64,000 bases of DNA from an uncultured Oscillospiraceae bacterium (GTDB lineage: Bacteria; Bacillota; Clostridia; Oscillospirales; Acutalibacteraceae). Shown piece by piece: positions 26,375-35,009 of this stretch. The notes under the pieces were generated by a model. That model was not told the DNA's origin. It made no database searches and saw nothing but the letters and a program-made list of their open reading frames with translations. How positions within the stretch are numbered: the stretch's first letter is position 1; every line of letters begins with the position of its first letter. Location: contig CAJJNV010000009.1 of assembly GCA_905193225.1 (NCBI GenBank), positions 11,331-75,330 of the forward strand, given 5' to 3'. Position numbers and translations under genes: made by a program.

Positions 26375-28561
26375 TTATCTTCTTCTGCGGTCGCCGTTAC
26401 GGTCGCCGTGGTCGCGGCGGCGGGGAGGACGGCGGGTGTCGCTGACCTCGTTTTCCGGAACGGCACCTTCAATTTCGATGAGAGCGTTTCTTCTCGAAAG
26501 ATTGATTCTGCCCTGATCGTCTATTTCAAGAACCTGAACGATGACCTCATCGCCTACCTGAACCACCGATTCCACCGAATCAACGCGTTTTACGTCAAGG
26601 TGGCTGATGTGTACAAGGCCTTCCTTACCGGGGGCAATTTCAACAAATGCACCGAAGGGCATAATTCTTGTGACCTTGCCCTTGTAGATGGCACCGATTT
26701 CGGGGTCCTTGGCAATGGTCTCGACAATCTGGAGAGCGCGTTTGCAATCATTGATGTCGATGGCCTGAATGTATACCATTCCGTCCTCTTCAATGTCGAT
26801 GTTAACGTTGCAGTCTGCACAGATCTTCTGAATGACCTTTCCGCCCGAACCGATAACCTCGCGGATCTTGTCCACGTCGATCTTGGTTGAAAGCATCTTA
26901 GGAGCGTATTTGGAAAGCTCTTTGCGGGGGGCGGGGATGGCCTTGAGCATAACCTCGTCGAGGATGTAGTTGCGGGCCTTGTGGGTCTTGGCAAGAGCCT
27001 CTTTAATGATCTCGGGGGTCAGGCCGTCGATCTTAAGGTCCATCTGGATGGCGGTAATGCCTTCCTTGGTTCCGGCAACCTTAAAGTCCATATCACCGAA
27101 GAAGTCCTCAAGTCCCTGAATGTCGACCATGGTCATAAAGCGGTCGCCCTCGGTTATAAGGCCGCAGGAAATTCCGGCGACGGGAGCCTTGATGGGTACG
27201 CCTGCATCCATAAGAGCAAGTGTGGAACCGCAGATGGAAGCCTGGGAGGTGGAACCGTTGGAAGAAAGAACTTCCGAAACAAGGCGGAGGGTATAGGGAA
27301 ACTCCTTCTCGTCGGGAATTACCGGAACGAGAGCACGCTCGGCAAGGGCACCGTGACCGATCTCGCGACGGCCGGGGCCGCGGCTGGGACGGGTCTCACC
27401 AACCGAGTAGGAGGGGAAATTGTACTGATGCATATAACGCTTGGTTTCCTCATCGTCAAGTCCGTCGAGGATCTGGGCATCTCTGATCTGACCTAAGGTA
27501 ACGGTGGTCAGAACCTGGGTCTGGCCTCTGGTGAAGAGACCGGTGCCGTGAACGCGGGGAAGAAGTCCCACTTCGGCAGCCAGAGGACGCATTTCATCGA
27601 TTCCGCGTCCGTCAACACGTTTGCCGTCGTCGAGCAGCCAGCGGCGCACAACGAATTTCTGCAATTTATAGAGGCAGTCGTCAAGCTTTTCGATTTCCTC
27701 GGGATATTTCTCGTCCAGTTTTTCGTGAACTTCGGCATAGATGGGCAGCAGAGCCTCGTCGCGGACGCGCTTGTCGTCGGTGTCGAGAGCTACGCGCACC
27801 TTGTCGATGGCAATGGCCTCAACATCCTCGTACATTTCGTGAGAAGGATCATTGGAGGGAAATTCCATCTTGGGAACACCCACTTCTTCTCTGATCTTCT
27901 TGATAAATTCAATGACCTGCTGGTTGGCCTTGTGACCGAACATAATGGCGTCGAACATCTCTTCGTCGGTGACCTGGTCGGCACCGGCTTCGATCATTGC
28001 CACCTTCTTATCGGTAGAGGCGACGGTAACCGCCATACGGGATTTTTTCTGCTGTTCGGAAGTGGGATTGATGACAAACTGTCCGTCAATCATTCCGACG
28101 CTGACTCCGCTGATAGGTCCGTTAAAGGGAATCTTGGAAATGGTTACGGCAATGGAAGCGCCGATCATAGCAATGGTTTCAGGGGGACAATCGGGATCAA
28201 CCGACATAACGGTTGTGACTATCGAAACGTCGTTTCTCATATCCTTGGGGAAGAGGGGACGCATGGGACGGTCGATAACGCGGGAAGACAGAATGGCCTT
28301 CTCGGTGGGACGGCCTTCGCGGCGCAGGAAGGAACCGGGGATTCTGCCCACGGCGTAAAGTTTTTCTTCGTAGTCAACCGAAAGAGGGAAGAAGTCTACA
28401 CCCTCTCTGGGCTTGTCCGAAATGGTGGCCACACAGTGCACGGCGGTTTCGCCGTAACGGATCATACACTCGCCGGAGGCCAGCTGGGCGAGCTTGCCGG
28501 TTTCGACAACCAAAGGACGGCCGGCAAATTCCATCGAAAAGGTTTTTGCATTTTCAAACAT
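26375..28561 (-). CDS. pnp: Polyribonucleotide nucleotidyltransferase
   Basis: PNPase, 728 aa. It has two RNase PH core domains (about 10-225 and 310-545) with an all-alpha linker, then a KH domain (about 550-615, IREVIGSGGKVIQKICAD) and an S1 domain (about 620-690, GAFVEIAPGKEGLVHIS). It phosphorolytically degrades mRNA 3' ends in the degradosome. The C-terminal tail is Arg/Asp-rich. The start ATG 28561 has GGAGGA 6-11 nt upstream; an in-frame TTG at 28576 overlaps that RBS. It follows rpsO in the conserved rpsO-pnp order, with an intervening terminator and a structured leader. Confidence 0.97.
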   Translation of the reverse strand: MFENAKTFSMEFAGRPLVVETGKLAQLASGECMIRYGETAVHCVATISDKPREGVDFFPLSVDYEEKLYAVGRIPGSFLRREGRPTEKAILSSRVIDRPMRPLFPKDMRNDVSIVTTVMSVDPDCPPETIAMIGASIAVTISKIPFNGPISGVSVGMIDGQFVINPTSEQQKKSRMAVTVASTDKKVAMIEAGADQVTDEEMFDAIMFGHKANQQVIEFIKKIREEVGVPKMEFPSNDPSHEMYEDVEAIAIDKVRVALDTDDKRVRDEALLPIYAEVHEKLDEKYPEEIEKLDDCLYKLQKFVVRRWLLDDGKRVDGRGIDEMRPLAAEVGLLPRVHGTGLFTRGQTQVLTTVTLGQIRDAQILDGLDDEETKRYMHQYNFPSYSVGETRPSRGPGRREIGHGALAERALVPVIPDEKEFPYTLRLVSEVLSSNGSTSQASICGSTLALMDAGVPIKAPVAGISCGLITEGDRFMTMVDIQGLEDFFGDMDFKVAGTKEGITAIQMDLKIDGLTPEIIKEALAKTHKARNYILDEVMLKAIPAPRKELSKYAPKMLSTKIDVDKIREVIGSGGKVIQKICADCNVNIDIEEDGMVYIQAIDINDCKRALQIVETIAKDPEIGAIYKGKVTRIMPFGAFVEIAPGKEGLVHISHLDVKRVDSVESVVQVGDEVIVQVLEIDDQGRINLSRRNALIEIEGAVPENEVSDTRRPPRRRDHGDRNGDRRRR

Positions 28562-28585
28562 TTTATTTTCCTCCAAATTTTATTT

Positions 28586-28686
28586 CCGAGGAATCCTTGC
28601 CGCTTTAGCAATAAACACATTGTCCGTTTGGAAAAGGGCCTTCGGGCAATCTGTTCACTGCTAAAAAACAACGCGGAATCCCTCGG
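28586..28686 (-). promoter_or_regulatory. Structured 5' leader of pnp
   Basis: Nested complementary segments: CCGAGG (28586-28591) with CCTCGG (28681-28686); CCGC with GCGG; TTTAGCA (28604-28610) with TGCTAAA (28659-28665); and an inner GCCC/GGGC hairpin. Together they form a long bulged stem upstream of the RBS. In E. coli the pnp leader stem is the site of autoregulation; a similar role here is inferred. Confidence 0.45.
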
Positions 28687-28719
28687 ATGGTATTTTAAAA
28701 CCAAAAGGTTTTTTAACAG

Positions 28720-28752
28720 GTGAAAACGGGCGGACAAATTAAAGTCCGCCCG
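28720..28752 (-). terminator. Intrinsic terminator of rpsO
   Basis: CGGGCGGAC / GTCCGCCCG stem (28727-28735, 28744-28752) followed leftward by GTTTTC. It separates rpsO from pnp. Confidence 0.7.
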
Positions 28753-28764
28753 AATTTTAAGCTA

Positions 28765-29028
28765 TTACTTACGGATACCGAGTCTTGCAATGATAGAACG
28801 ATATCTTTCAATGTCCTTCTTCTGGAGGTATGCCAAAAGATTGCGGCGATGACCGACCATTTTGAGCAGTCCGCGGCGGGAATGATGATCCTTCTTGTGG
28901 ACCTTCAGATGCTCGTTGAGCTCGTTGATGCGGTTGGTCAGAACGGCGATCTGCACTTCGGGAGAACCGGTATCGCCTTCGTGAGTGGCATACTCTTTGA
29001 TGATAGCTGTTTTCTGTTCGTTTGTCAT
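28765..29028 (-). CDS. rpsO: Ribosomal protein S15
   Basis: A protein of 87 aa, normal for S15, beginning at ATG 29028 with GAGGTG upstream; in-frame sequence before it is leader. The S15 signature (LTNRINELNEHLKVHKKDHHSRRGLLKMV) and the C-terminal RYRSIIARLGIRK are present. It binds 16S rRNA in the 30S platform. It is transcribed from a consensus promoter about 100 nt upstream. Confidence 0.97.
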   Translation of the reverse strand: MTNEQKTAIIKEYATHEGDTGSPEVQIAVLTNRINELNEHLKVHKKDHHSRRGLLKMVGHRRNLLAYLQKKDIERYRSIIARLGIRK

Positions 29029-29130
29029 TTTTTTCACCTCAAATAAATTTTGTCCCGAATCTGAGCGGCGGGACGGTGATCTCCGCGGCCAAGAATGGGT
29101 ATTCAGAGCCTTTTTCAAGGCACTTTAGCT

Positions 29131-29159
29131 AATATAACACAAATGAACCGTTTTGTAAA
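29131..29159 (-). promoter_or_regulatory. Promoter of rpsO
   Basis: On the minus strand, TTTACA (29154-29159) and TATATT (29131-29136), 17-bp spacer. The leader contains a small GCCTT-GAA-AAGGC hairpin. Confidence 0.7.
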
Positions 29160-29167
29160 GACTTTTT

Positions 29168-30343
29168 TTAAGAAGCGGCGTTTTGTCTTGCCTTGTCGAA
29201 GTCGATTTTGTCGGGACTGTAGAATTTGACAAGGGAGGAATTTTCTTTAACACCCAACTCGTCGGCCTTAGAAGTAAGCATATCCTTGAACTCGTCCGAT
29301 TTAAGCTCGCTGATAACGGCGTCGTGATATTTTTCACAGTAATACTGATCCTTGGACATATCGTAGAGTATAACAAGCTTGAAATCGTCGGTTTCGCCCT
29401 CAACGACAATTGCCTTGCCGTATTCAAAGCCGTCGGTCGACTTAAACCCCTTAAAGAGATTGTAGTTGGTAAGATCGCTGTCGTTTTTGGTATATGCTTT
29501 GGCGGTGGCGGTGTAGATGGAGGTGTAGTTGTCGGAGGAGGGAACGGTGGCCGAAGCATCCTTGTCGGTAGTGCCGGTTTCGGCGGCATACTCGGCTCTG
29601 ATGGTTTCAAAGGAGGTACCGTTGTTTATGCGGTCGGCATATGCTTGGAGCTTGGCCTTGGCGGCTTCTCTCTGCTCGTCGGTAACGGCGGTGGAGTTTC
29701 CGCTCTCGTCATATGTGGCCGAAAGCTTGTTGTCAAGGTGGTCGGCAAGTACGGCATAATCGTTGATGCCTGCGGCTACTTCCTCATCGGAAACGGCCTT
29801 GCTTCCGCTTCCGGGAACGGCTTCGTCTGCCTTGCCGTAGTAGAACTTAAAAAGCTTGGAATAAAGGAAATTGTACCTCATGGTTTCCTTGTAGGTGTTA
29901 AAGCTTACGCCGCTCTGTTCGTAAAGAATCTTTACACCCTGATTCTCCCAATATGCGTTGGCATACTGATCGGCGGTGTCTTCTTCTGCAACAGAAAGGG
30001 TGATGTTATTTTCTTTGCAAAGCTTCATAACGGCGCCGTATTCTCTGCAAAACTCATTTGTTTTCTGATTGATCCACTCAATGCGGGAGGTTCCGTCCTC
30101 GGGATGGGTGAGATCGTTGAAATAGGAATAGCTTACATTGCTGGGGACGCTTGTGTCGGGATCGGCGCTTACGTCGGATATAAACTGATTGTAGGCATTG
30201 TACTGGAAGGCGAGATAAAGGCCGGAATCGATTTTTGTTTCACCCACGGTCATAACCGTTTCGCCCTTTTTGTGGCAGGCGGCAAAGGAAAGAATGACCG
30301 CGACCGAAAGCAGAACGGCCGAAATTGTTTTTAATGCTTTCAT
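29168..30343 (-). CDS. Lipoprotein, SurA_N/PrsA-like extracellular chaperone candidate
   Basis: A protein of 391 aa. The lipobox LSFAAC puts a lipidated Cys near residue 23. A mature start VMTVGETKIDSGLYLAF resembles the beginning of SurA_N / PrsA-type foldases, where a small beta segment precedes a helical region. The bulk is helical. I see no parvulin-type PPIase domain, so if the relationship is right it is a chaperone without isomerase. The gene sits between rpsO and a DegV gene, all leftward. Family assignment is moderate; the lipoprotein assignment is strong. Confidence 0.65.
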   Translation of the reverse strand: MKALKTISAVLLSVAVILSFAACHKKGETVMTVGETKIDSGLYLAFQYNAYNQFISDVSADPDTSVPSNVSYSYFNDLTHPEDGTSRIEWINQKTNEFCREYGAVMKLCKENNITLSVAEEDTADQYANAYWENQGVKILYEQSGVSFNTYKETMRYNFLYSKLFKFYYGKADEAVPGSGSKAVSDEEVAAGINDYAVLADHLDNKLSATYDESGNSTAVTDEQREAAKAKLQAYADRINNGTSFETIRAEYAAETGTTDKDASATVPSSDNYTSIYTATAKAYTKNDSDLTNYNLFKGFKSTDGFEYGKAIVVEGETDDFKLVILYDMSKDQYYCEKYHDAVISELKSDEFKDMLTSKADELGVKENSSLVKFYSPDKIDFDKARQNAAS

Positions 30344-30367
30344 TTTTATTTTCCTCCGAAAAATTGT

Positions 30368-31228
30368 TTATTGTTTTTTGTGGGTTCTGAAGAAGAGCAC
30401 ACCGCAGCAGCCCGGTCCGCAGTGGCAGGAAATAACGCAACCGGCGTTGGTTTCGATGACCTCTTTAAAGGGGGCAATCTTTTTTATTTCCTCAAGGCAG
30501 ATCTTAACGTGCTCTGGGTTCATTCTCGAATGGGTGAAGAAAATGCGATCGAGAACCACGTCGGACGGGTCGCCGATCTGTTCTCTTATGTACTGAAGAT
30601 AACAGTCAAGAATTTTTCCGCGGTATTTTTTCCCCACGACCATCTGATTGTTTTCCACAATAATGCTGGGACGGAGCTTTAACAGGTTTGCACCGAATTT
30701 GGCGACTCCGGAGCACCTTCCGCCGGCGTGGAGATAATCGAGGGTTTCAATTATAAAGGAAACATCCAGCCGTTCAACGGCTTCTTCGCACTGCTCTACA
30801 ACCTCTTTTGCCGAAAGGCCTTTGGCCGCAAGTTCGGCGGCAAGCAGGGCAATGTGACCCGTTCCCGAAGAAAGATTTTTGGAATTTATAACATAAACTC
30901 CTTCTATTTCCTCGGCGGCGAGACAGGCGTTTTGATAAGAGCTTGAAAGAAAACTGCCGATGTTTACGTGTATGACATCATAGCCTTTTTCGGTCAGCTT
31001 TTTGAAAAAGTCAAGATACTCTCCCATGGCGACGGCACTGGACTTTGCAAGCTTGCCGGTTCTGTCGTAATATGAGAAAAGATCCTCAGGCGTTGCATCC
31101 ACTCCGTCGGAATAGCTTTTTCCGTCCATTTCAATGTGCAGAGGGGTAATGGAAATATTGTATTTTTCGATAAGCTCGGGTGAAAGATCCGCCGTGCTGT
31201 CGGTGGTTATTTTTATGGGCTTAGACAT
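30368..31228 (-). CDS. DegV-family fatty-acid-binding protein
   Basis: A protein of 286 aa. The family signature TTDSTADLS is near residue 8, and SSAVAMGEYL and GRCSGVAKFGANLLKLRPSI are typical ligand-pocket elements. DegV proteins bind a fatty acid and in Gram-positive bacteria the FakB group presents it to a FakA kinase. No fakA is adjacent, so which pathway it serves is not shown. It lies between the lipoprotein and a DUF4186 gene on the same strand. Confidence 0.9.
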   Translation of the reverse strand: MSKPIKITTDSTADLSPELIEKYNISITPLHIEMDGKSYSDGVDATPEDLFSYYDRTGKLAKSSAVAMGEYLDFFKKLTEKGYDVIHVNIGSFLSSSYQNACLAAEEIEGVYVINSKNLSSGTGHIALLAAELAAKGLSAKEVVEQCEEAVERLDVSFIIETLDYLHAGGRCSGVAKFGANLLKLRPSIIVENNQMVVGKKYRGKILDCYLQYIREQIGDPSDVVLDRIFFTHSRMNPEHVKICLEEIKKIAPFKEVIETNAGCVISCHCGPGCCGVLFFRTHKKQ

Positions 31229-31340
31229 ATTCCGCCTCCCTTGTATAAATCTTTCTAATTATATCACCAATATTTTTTTATGTCAAGGAAATATATTAGG
31301 CAATGCGCCCGCGCAAGCCCTTTTGAGGCTTATTTGCCGT

Positions 31341-31697
31341 TTATTTGTTCGTCTGCCGCTCTATCCAGGCCATAAGCAGATCGACAATCTTTTTTTGCTG
31401 AATGTCGGTAAGTTCTTTTCCTTTTTTGACCTTATACCATTTTTCAAGGCAGCTTCGGCAGCAACAGCCGCAGGCGTGCTGAGCCTTAAATACCGGATGC
31501 CCCTTTGTAGGGGTCTGACTTCCGTCGCTTTTCGGAAAGGCGGGAGCAAGCCGATCTCTTATAAAATCCTCGGCGTGGCGGCGTATGGTATCGCGGCCCT
31601 TTTGCTCGACATACCGCCTGTCCTTATCGTCGAGAAAAAAGGAACTGCGAAATTTTGATTTCTCAAGGCGGTTTAAGGCCTCATCAATTGTTTGCAT
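31341..31697 (-). CDS. DUF4186 family protein with a Cys-rich centre
   Basis: A protein of 118 aa from ATG 31697 (GAGGGAT 5 nt upstream). It has the DUF4186 pattern: KSKFRSSFFLDDKDRRYV, GRDTIRRHAEDFI, TPTKGHPVFKAQHACGCCCR and CLEKWYKV. Four Cys and the conserved His residues suggest metal or Fe-S binding. The function of the family is not known to me. It diverges from the TSUP exporter gene. Confidence 0.88.
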   Translation of the reverse strand: MQTIDEALNRLEKSKFRSSFFLDDKDRRYVEQKGRDTIRRHAEDFIRDRLAPAFPKSDGSQTPTKGHPVFKAQHACGCCCRSCLEKWYKVKKGKELTDIQQKKIVDLLMAWIERQTNK

Positions 31698-31818
31698 AAT
31701 ATCCCTCCCCACAGGCGTTTGTCAAAATAAAACAGCTTTCCGACCGATAAAATATTTGTTATACAGCGTTGAAAAGCAGAAAAAGGTGTGCTAAAATACG
31801 TCCAAAGGAATGGTTTAA

Positions 31819-32598
31819 TTGGACAGTATCTTTATAAAAATTTTAGTAACGTTTTTTGCCGGAATGGGAGCGGGACTGGGAACCGGCTTTGCGGGAATGA
31901 GTGCCGCCGCCGTTATAAGCCCCATGCTCATAACCTTTCTGGGAATCGATCCGTATATGGCGGTGGGAATAGCCCTTGCATCGGATGTTCTCGCCAGCGC
32001 CGTTTCGGCCGTGACCTATAAGAAAAATAAAAATCTCGATGTGAAAAACGGCCTTATAATGATGGCGGCCGTGCTTGTGTTTACGGTGGTTGGAAGCTTT
32101 GTTTCAAGCATCGTTCCGTCAACTACCATGGGTAATTTTTCGGTGTTTATGACCCTTCTTCTGGGTATAAAATTCATAGTAAAGCCGGTTATGACCACAA
32201 AGGAGCAGATGGAGGCGGTGAGCAAAAGGCGGCGGATAGTCGGTTCGATACTTGCGGGAAGTCTCGTGGGGTTTATTTGCGGATTTGTGGGTGCCGGCGG
32301 CGGTATGATGATGCTGCTTATTCTCACATCGGTGCTTGGATATGAGCTTAAGACCGCCGTGGGAACCAGCGTTTTTATAATGACCTTTACTGCTTTAACC
32401 GGCGCGATTTCTCATTTTTCATTCGGAAGCCTGCCGGATATACCGATTATGATTATGTGCATCGTGTTTACGCTGATATTTGCCCGCGTCGCCGCCCTTT
32501 TTGCCAATAAGGCAAAGCCCGAGACCCTCAACCGTGCTACCGGTGCAGTGCTTGTAATACTCGGCGCCGCAATACTTGTTTTTAATCTTATCAAATAA
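31819..32598 (+). CDS. TSUP-family membrane permease (sulfite exporter TauE/SafE-like)
   Basis: A protein of 259 aa, eight predicted helices, with the TSUP repeats GMGAGLGTGFAGMSAA near the N-terminus and GFICGFVGAGGGMMML in the middle. TSUP proteins move sulfur-containing or organic anions; the substrate here is unknown. The start is TTG at 31819 with AAAGGAA 8 nt upstream; an ATG at 31810 is out of frame and hits a stop. It ends at a bidirectional terminator shared with plsY. Confidence 0.85.
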   Translation: MDSIFIKILVTFFAGMGAGLGTGFAGMSAAAVISPMLITFLGIDPYMAVGIALASDVLASAVSAVTYKKNKNLDVKNGLIMMAAVLVFTVVGSFVSSIVPSTTMGNFSVFMTLLLGIKFIVKPVMTTKEQMEAVSKRRRIVGSILAGSLVGFICGFVGAGGGMMMLLILTSVLGYELKTAVGTSVFIMTFTALTGAISHFSFGSLPDIPIMIMCIVFTLIFARVAALFANKAKPETLNRATGAVLVILGAAILVFNLIK

Positions 32599-32624
32599 AC
32601 TTCATATAGGTTTTTGCGTTATTT

Positions 32625-32650
32625 AAAAAAGCTCCCTCGGGAGCTTTTTA
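32625..32650. terminator. Bidirectional terminator between TSUP and plsY
   Basis: AAAAAGCTCCC / GGGAGCTTTTT stem; A- and T-runs flank it on both sides, so it can act in both directions. Confidence 0.85.
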
Positions 32651-32651
32651 T

Positions 32652-33443
32652 TTATTTGCTTTCCTTCTTTTTGAAGGTGAAACGCTTTATTTTAAGCGGC
32701 TTTTCTTCGCCCTTGAAAATGCGCTTTATGTTTTCGGCGTGCTTTATTATGGTCAGCAGCGAAAAGCAGGCAGCCGACAGCACCACGAAGGCGCTGAGAG
32801 GAATGAAGAAGGGACGATACTGGGCCGAATAGGCGGTGGCCGTTATGGCGTCGTAGGCGGGGGAGTATTTAAACATAAAGAACATAACGATGGGATAACT
32901 TATGGCCGCCACAACCGATGAAACCGATATTATTCTGAAAAGAATATAAACAATTATGAAAATGCTCAGCACAATGAGAAAAACTCTCCAATCGAGGATA
33001 GCCATTGCGCCGGCAATGGTGGAAATACCTTTGCCGCCCTTGAATTTAAAGTATATCGGATAAAGGTGACCGAGTATACAAAACAGTCCGCAAATGTTGG
33101 CGGCATAAATGGGAAGCACCGCCGCCGCATAGGCATATCCTTCGACCGACATAACCGACGGAAGCTCAGGATAAACGGCAAGCAGAAAATCAAACATAAA
33201 ATATTTTCCGAGGCAGGTGGCAAGTATCGCTTTTCCAATGTCAAAAAGCAGGGTTATGGCGCCGGGCAAAAATCCCACGATACGCATAACGTTGGTCATT
33301 CCCGCGTTTCCGCTCCCCGAACGGCGTATGTCTCTGCCGGTGAATATCTTTGTGACTATTATGGCAAAATTGATACTGCCGAGAAGGTAACTGACCACTG
33401 CGAAAAGCCCCAGAATCAAAAGAACAGTGACCTTGTATGACAT
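32652..33443 (-). CDS. plsY: Acyl-phosphate:glycerol-3-phosphate acyltransferase PlsY
   Basis: An integral membrane acyltransferase making lysophosphatidic acid, 263 aa. The three conserved loops are visible: GSINFAIIVTKIFTGRDIR, GSGNAGMTN (canonical form is GSGNPGATN) and FKFKGGKGISTIAG. It is longer than the usual 200 aa because of an inserted hydrophobic segment after the first motif and a basic tail. der lies upstream on the same strand. The function assignment is firm; the extra segments are unusual. Confidence 0.9.
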   Translation of the reverse strand: MSYKVTVLLILGLFAVVSYLLGSINFAIIVTKIFTGRDIRRSGSGNAGMTNVMRIVGFLPGAITLLFDIGKAILATCLGKYFMFDFLLAVYPELPSVMSVEGYAYAAAVLPIYAANICGLFCILGHLYPIYFKFKGGKGISTIAGAMAILDWRVFLIVLSIFIIVYILFRIISVSSVVAAISYPIVMFFMFKYSPAYDAITATAYSAQYRPFFIPLSAFVVLSAACFSLLTIIKHAENIKRIFKGEEKPLKIKRFTFKKKESK

Positions 33444-33505
33444 ATTTAACTATCCCCTAAAAAGTAGTTTTTGTTTGAAAAAAATTTTAAAAAAATGAAG
33501 AAATA

Positions 33506-34834
33506 TTATTCTCCCCGCTCGCGAATGACCATTCTGATGGGAGTGCCCTCAAGGCCGAAGGTCGAGCGGATCTGATTTTCCAGATATCTTTGATAGGAAA
33601 AGTGGAAAAGCTCCTTGTTGTTGCAAAAGCAGACAAATGTGGGAGGCTTGGTGGAAGCCTGGGTCATATAATATATCTTCAGGCGTTTGCCCTTGTCTGT
33701 GGGGGGCTGCACTCTGGCCGTCGCGTCGGCCAGAAGGTCGTTGAGCATACCGGTAGAAATGCGCATATTGTTTTGCTCGTTGACATATTTAATAAGCTCA
33801 AAAAGACGCTCGACTCTTGATCCGGTTTTCGCCGAAAGGAAAATTATGGGGGCATAGGACATAAATGCAAGCTCGTTCATAAGCTCACTTCTCATTTTGT
33901 CCATGGTTTTGTCATCCTTTTCGACGGCATCCCATTTGTTGACCGCCACAATGCAGGCTTTTCCGGCCGCAACGGCCATTCCGGCCACCTTGGCGTCCTG
34001 CTCGGTGTATCCGTCTGCGCCGTCTATCATAATAACGCAGACATCGGCCCGATCGACCGCCATTTCAGCGCGGATAATGCTGTATCGCTCAATGTCGTCT
34101 CCGGCCTTTGCAACACGGGATTTGCGGCGAAGACCCGCCGTATCGATGAAAACAAATTTTCCGAATTTGTTTTCGATGCGGGAATCGACGGTATCTCTCG
34201 TTGTTCCGGCAATGTCCGAAACGATTGACCGCTGTTCTCCGGCAATGCGGTTGACAAGACTGGATTTTCCGGCGTTGGGCTTGCCGATGACCGCAACCTT
34301 AACGGCATCGTCCTCTTCATCCTCCTCGTCGCAGGAGGGGAGAGACTTGCAGACCTCGTCCAGAAGATCGCCCGTTCCGTGGCCGTGCACCGCCGAAACG
34401 GCAATGGGATCGCCTATTCCGAGGTTGTAAAACTCATAAAATTCGGCCGGTACTTCACCTACGCCGTCGCATTTATTGACGCAAAGAACAACCGGCTTGC
34501 CGCTTTTATGAAGCATTGAAGCAACCTCGCTGTCGGCGGCGGTAACCCCGTCTGGCATAGAGGTCACGAGACATATAACGTCGCAAAGCTCTATGGCAAG
34601 CTCGGCCTGGGCCCTTATCTGGGAGGGTATTATCTCCTGGGAATAGGGCTCGATTCCGCCGGTGTCGACCAGCATAAACTTGTGGCCGCACCATTCGCAG
34701 GGAGCATATATGCGGTCGCGGGTAACGCCCGGAGTGTCGTCGACGATGGAAAGCCGCGATCCGATAAGTTTGTTGAAAAGGGTGGATTTGCCGACATTCG
34801 GCCGACCGACCACCGCCACTAAAGGTTTAGACAT
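33506..34834 (-). CDS. der: Ribosome-assembly GTPase Der (EngA)
   Basis: A protein of 442 aa with two consecutive GTPase domains. G1 motifs are GRPNVGKST (residues 10-18) and GKPNAGKSS (about 185), with DTGG and DTAG G3 motifs, NKCD and NKWD G4 motifs, and a C-terminal KH-like domain (about 355-440). Der assists 50S assembly. plsY follows 63 bp downstream on the same strand, as is common in Firmicutes. Confidence 0.97.
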   Translation of the reverse strand: MSKPLVAVVGRPNVGKSTLFNKLIGSRLSIVDDTPGVTRDRIYAPCEWCGHKFMLVDTGGIEPYSQEIIPSQIRAQAELAIELCDVICLVTSMPDGVTAADSEVASMLHKSGKPVVLCVNKCDGVGEVPAEFYEFYNLGIGDPIAVSAVHGHGTGDLLDEVCKSLPSCDEEDEEDDAVKVAVIGKPNAGKSSLVNRIAGEQRSIVSDIAGTTRDTVDSRIENKFGKFVFIDTAGLRRKSRVAKAGDDIERYSIIRAEMAVDRADVCVIMIDGADGYTEQDAKVAGMAVAAGKACIVAVNKWDAVEKDDKTMDKMRSELMNELAFMSYAPIIFLSAKTGSRVERLFELIKYVNEQNNMRISTGMLNDLLADATARVQPPTDKGKRLKIYYMTQASTKPPTFVCFCNNKELFHFSYQRYLENQIRSTFGLEGTPIRMVIRERGE

Positions 34835-35009
34835 TTTTATACCTCTTTGTTGTTTTTAAAAACCTGCTGTTCTGTAAAAGCTTTGTTGTTTTATGTGATA
34901 ATGTGCTTCCAAAATGATTTCGTTTTTCGGGGAAAGCCGTTTTAATAAATCTTTAATGTTCCGGCCGTTTAACCGGACGATGCCGTCAAACGAATTTCCT
35001 TAAATGTTA

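Noticed and set aside
27548..28723. A 391-aa plus-strand frame opposite pnp
   Set aside because: Antisense shadow of a fully supported PNPase.
29183..30334. A 383-aa plus-strand frame opposite the SurA_N-like lipoprotein
   Set aside because: No RBS, no domain; the lipoprotein on the other strand has a signal peptide and RBS.
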